In this document: in pieces, positions 13,426 to 15,602 of the stretch | Numbering within the stretch: the stretch's first letter is position 1 | How the letters are laid out: every line of letters starts with the position of its first letter | Position numbers and translations under genes: made by a program | The notes under the pieces: model-generated | Told to the model about the DNA's origin: nothing | Database searches by the model: none | What the model saw: only the letters and a program-made list of their open reading frames with translations | Assembly: GCA_025997475.1 (NCBI GenBank) | Contig: BNUQ01000046.1 | Span: forward strand, 1 to 15,602 | Length of the DNA: 15,602 bases | Reading direction: 5' to 3' | DNA from: Planctomycetales bacterium | Lineage (GTDB): Bacteria; Planctomycetota; SZUA-567

Positions 13426-13550
13426 AATTAACAATTAACAATTAACAATGAACAATTAACAATTTGCGGTGTTAATTATCAAAATTTCGCGAAGCGAATT
13501 GGAAAAATAAAACTCCTCAATTGTTAATTGTTAATTGTTCATTGTTAATT
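13426..13550. repeat. Inverted heptamer-array element with conserved core (AATTAAC class)
   Basis: Left arm 13426-13460: AATTAAC three times, AATGAAC, AATTAAC. Right arm 13523-13550: GTTAATT twice, GTTCATT, GTTAATT, the reverse complement, including the same single-base variant unit. The core has TTCGCGAAGCGAA (13486-13498) and GGAAAAATAAAACTCCTCAA, closely matching 7419-7452 although the arms there are AATTAAG. The right arm provides the lipoprotein gene's AAT TAA end. Confidence 0.9.
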
Positions 13551-13994
13551 GCTCTCTTTGTCCAACGCAATTTCCACGCGCGCGTTGCCGCCGGCGGGGC
13601 GCCAGATGCGTAGCGTCGCGAGTTCGTCGCCTTTGGCGAAAACGTGGCGAATGTCGTAGTCCTTGACGATTTCGCTCTTGACGTATTGCCAGCCGGTTTT
13701 CGGCATTTCGGCGAGATACCAGTCGCTGGCGGCGCCGACGGTCAAAATCCCGTCATACACGACCACGCCGCCGCGCAGGGCGCTACCCTGAAAGTTGTGG
13801 CTGAGCCGGCGATTGAAGCGGAAATTTTGCGGCGCCGGCACGTCGGCGAACTGCACGTTGCGCAAGACCGCGACTTCGCCGGCGGCGGTCGCGGTCGGCA
13901 ACGCCATCACCGGCGCGCGCGGCGAATGTTGGCAACCGCAGACGGTCAAAGCCGCAAATAAGACCGCGAATAATTTTTTTCCGGCGTCGCGCAT
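13545..13994 (-). CDS. Predicted lipoprotein of unknown function
   Basis: 149 residues. The N-terminus is a lipoprotein signal peptide: MRDAGKKLFAVLFAALTVCGC, with a lipobox-like VCGC and lipidated Cys21 (Cys19 is not the favoured site). The mature part contains a low-complexity linker and then a compact alpha/beta region (QNFRFNRRLSHNFQGSALRG, VYDGILTVGAASDWYLAEMP, KTGWQYVKSEI, IRHVFAKGDELATLRIWRP). The 'WYLAEMPKTGWQ' pattern recalls small DUF-type domains where a residue pair decides a two-step comparison, but I recognise no family. AAGGA about eight bases before the ATG supports the start. The last residue and stop (AAT TAA) come from a heptamer array. It is followed by the thioesterase gene, so may be cotranscribed. 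Confidence 0.8.
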   Translation of the reverse strand: MRDAGKKLFAVLFAALTVCGCQHSPRAPVMALPTATAAGEVAVLRNVQFADVPAPQNFRFNRRLSHNFQGSALRGGVVVYDGILTVGAASDWYLAEMPKTGWQYVKSEIVKDYDIRHVFAKGDELATLRIWRPAGGNARVEIALDKESN

Positions 13995-14328
13995 AGCGTC
14001 ATCCTTCGTTAATTTTTGGCGTTGTCCGATAACCGCGAATAAATTACGAAATTAAAAACTACGAATTACGAAACCGCCGCGTAATTTTTAATCCGTCATT
14101 GTTCTTCGCTTATCGGCGAACCCGCAACCGCGAGTGAAAAATTGGCGTCAACTACAACCGTGAAAATGAAAGGACCGCGCCAATCAAGTTGAATTTGAAG
14201 AATAATTTATTTTTCCCTCGCCGTGCCTCTGTGGCTCGGCGAGAAATCTCTTGCTCTTAATTTGGCAAGTTCGCTCGCTTCGCTCGATTTCGTGAAAATT
14301 CGTGGACAAATTTTGACGGTCGAAAAAG
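13995..14328. other. Gene-free stretch between aspartate kinase and the lipoprotein gene
   Basis: 334 bases with no credible gene. Near 14041-14071 are degenerate AATTACG-type units, a fourth variant of the heptamer theme that also appears at 2873-2885. At 14218-14244 CTCGCCG and CGGCGAG could pair around a pyrimidine-rich loop. A 60-codon frame at 14223-14405 overlaps aspartate kinase antisense and is not credible. It should contain the lipoprotein promoter, which I cannot pick out with confidence. Confidence 0.6.
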
Positions 14329-15528
14329 TCACTCAAAAATGTTGCGGTGTAGCGCGGCGATGGCGCGGTCGAGGTCGGCGGTGGCGATTAACAGCGCGAT
14401 GTTGATTTCGTTCGCGCCCTGCGAAATCATCCGCAAGTTGATGTGGTTTTCCGCCAGCGCCCCGACAATGCGCGACGCCACGCCCGGCACGCCCGCCATA
14501 TTTTCGCCGACGATGCACAGCAACGATTTGTCCCGCTCGACCGAAACCTCGCCGAACGTCCGCAAATCGGCGACGACTTTGTCGATATTGTCGTGGCGCG
14601 GCGTGGTCAGCGACACCGACACTTCCGAAGTCGCAATCATATGCACGTCCAACTCGTGCCGGTCGCAGGCCGCGAACACTTGCGCCATAAAGCCGTGCAT
14701 CCCCAACATTCGCGGCGAGGTAATCGTCAACATAATCACGTTTTTGCGGTGCGCGATGCTTTTGCACAGACAGTCGCTCGCGCTGGAATGCGAAGTGATG
14801 AGCGTGCCGGGGTGGTCGGGATGTTGCGTGTTCAACACGCGCACCGGAATGTTGTATTTCATCGCCGGCAACATCGTCGCCGGATGCAACACCTTCGCGC
14901 CGAACCACGCGAGTTCCGCCGCTTCCGCGAACGTCAGCGCCGGAATGCTCCGCGCCAGCGGCGCGATTTTCGGGTCGGCGGTCATCACGCCGTTGACGTC
15001 CGTCCAGATTTGCACTTCGCTCGCGCCGAGCGCCGCGCCGAAAATCGTGCCGGAATAATCCGAGCCGCCGCGCCCCAACGTGGTGATGTGTCCGTCCGGT
15101 CCTTCGCCGATAAAGCCGGTGGTGATGACGACGCCGTCTTCGTTTTTGACGCGGTGGCGGACGTGGTGATAACTATTTTCGTCCGGTTGCGCGTTGCCGT
15201 GCGCGCCGTCGGTGCGCAGTCCGAGCTCCATCGCCGTCAGCGCTTTCGCCGGCACGCCGAATTCTTTGGTCAACACGGCGGCGACGACGCGACACGACAT
15301 CCGCTCGCCGAAACTCATCACCGCGTCGAGCGTGCGCGGCGACATTTCGCCGAGCATATTGATGCCGGTCAGCAGTTGCGCGTATTGCGTCAGCAAGTCG
15401 GCGGCGAGGTCGCGCGGCAGACCGAGACCGTCGAGAATCCAATGTTGCAAGTCGATGACGGCTTGCGGCGCGGGCGGATTGGTCAGCGCTCGATAATTCT
15501 TAACAGGCATACGGGGTCGGCGAACCAT
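14329..15528 (-). CDS. lysC: Aspartate kinase, N-terminus replaced at a chimeric junction
   Basis: Phosphorylates aspartate, first step to lysine, threonine and methionine. The 399-codon frame has FGERMS (73-78), TTLGRGGSDYSG (149-160), DVNGVMTADPKI (177-188), AKVLHPAT (211-218) and two C-terminal ACT domains (about 265-330 and 338-395), which normally mediate feedback control. The N-terminal KFGGTS motif and about 60-70 residues are absent. Similarity to E. coli LysC-type enzymes starts around residue 15 (LTNPPAPQAVIDLQ). Codons before it (15487-15528) are an out-of-frame reading of the inverted 117-base duplicate, and the frame stays open to the window edge. So this is a 5'-truncated gene, not a natural start. 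Without the N-terminal lobe it would be inactive as drawn. Family call is secure; the start is not. Confidence 0.9.
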   Translation of the reverse strand: MVRRPRMPVKNYRALTNPPAPQAVIDLQHWILDGLGLPRDLAADLLTQYAQLLTGINMLGEMSPRTLDAVMSFGERMSCRVVAAVLTKEFGVPAKALTAMELGLRTDGAHGNAQPDENSYHHVRHRVKNEDGVVITTGFIGEGPDGHITTLGRGGSDYSGTIFGAALGASEVQIWTDVNGVMTADPKIAPLARSIPALTFAEAAELAWFGAKVLHPATMLPAMKYNIPVRVLNTQHPDHPGTLITSHSSASDCLCKSIAHRKNVIMLTITSPRMLGMHGFMAQVFAACDRHELDVHMIATSEVSVSLTTPRHDNIDKVVADLRTFGEVSVERDKSLLCIVGENMAGVPGVASRIVGALAENHINLRMISQGANEINIALLIATADLDRAIAALHRNIFE

Positions 15529-15602
15529 TCGGCAACGTCGTTCGTCGCGAGAAAATCGCGCAGGTAGGTTTCGAGTTTGCGCAATCCGGCGCGAGCCGTT
15601 GC
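15486..15602 (-). repeat. 117-bp exact inverted duplicate, copy joined to aspartate kinase
   Basis: Reverse complement of 12528-12644 without a mismatch. It replaces the expected 5' part of the aspartate kinase gene and reaches the window edge. The breakpoint is between 15485 and 15486. Confidence 0.95.

Noticed and set aside
14443..15567. Plus-strand frame of 374 codons
   Set aside because: Antisense to aspartate kinase and crossing the chimeric junction; Arg-rich shadow translation.
1..15602. tRNA or rRNA genes, transposase or integrase
   Set aside because: I scanned for cloverleaf-like and ribosomal motifs and for transposase/integrase proteins and saw none.

Overview
The window (15,602 bases, GC-rich genes separated by AT-rich spacers) looks like chromosomal DNA of an anaerobic, probably Gram-negative bacterium. 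It carries the [FeFe]-hydrogenase maturase HydG, an IscU/NifU-type Fe-S scaffold, Ddl and FtsQ, a lipoprotein, and periplasmic and sensor proteins. The 515-residue membrane-anchored protein reminds me of proteins from the PVC group (Lentisphaerae/Kiritimatiella-like); that is a weak memory-based guess, not a placement. I found no rRNA, tRNA, CRISPR array, transposase or phage gene.

Layout, left to right. (1) 1-697: a possible gene end, a perfect terminator hairpin, and a small secreted protein on the minus strand with a textbook promoter. (2) 698-1420: a 723-base gene-free stretch holding two structured repeats. (3) 1421-6663, all minus strand: dCache-HAMP-PP2C phosphatase, IscU-like scaffold, family-2 glycosyltransferase, DUF5618-like protein, hydG. 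(4) 6837-8153, plus strand: ECF sigma factor, a small single-span membrane protein and a CnrX/Spy-like anchored periplasmic protein, which together look like a sigma/anti-sigma/sensor module. (5) 8154-8614: repeats, including a second, inverted copy of the roughly 300-base element seen at 1131-1407. (6) 8615-10162 plus: 515-residue membrane-anchored protein. (7) 12194-10285 minus: ddl then ftsQ. (8) 12288-12956 plus: two small genes of unknown function. (9) 13994-12957 minus: lipoprotein and YbgC-like thioesterase. (10) 15528-14329 minus: aspartate kinase whose N-terminus is replaced by foreign sequence.

Two things stand out. First, nearly every spacer carries tandem 7-base units (AATTAAG, AATTAAC or GTTGAAA classes), often as two inverted arms around a core. 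In four genes (phosphatase, sigma factor, ddl, lipoprotein) the stop codon itself lies inside such an array. Second, the last 117 bases of the window are an exact reverse complement of 12528-12644, inside the 158-residue gene, and the junction falls within aspartate kinase. Most likely this is a foldback chimera from amplification or assembly; a recent genomic rearrangement is the alternative.

Functionally the window mixes housekeeping (cell wall and division, lysine/threonine pathway, Fe-S assembly), hydrogen metabolism (HydG), and signalling (phosphatase and ECF module, divergently arranged around 6664-6836).
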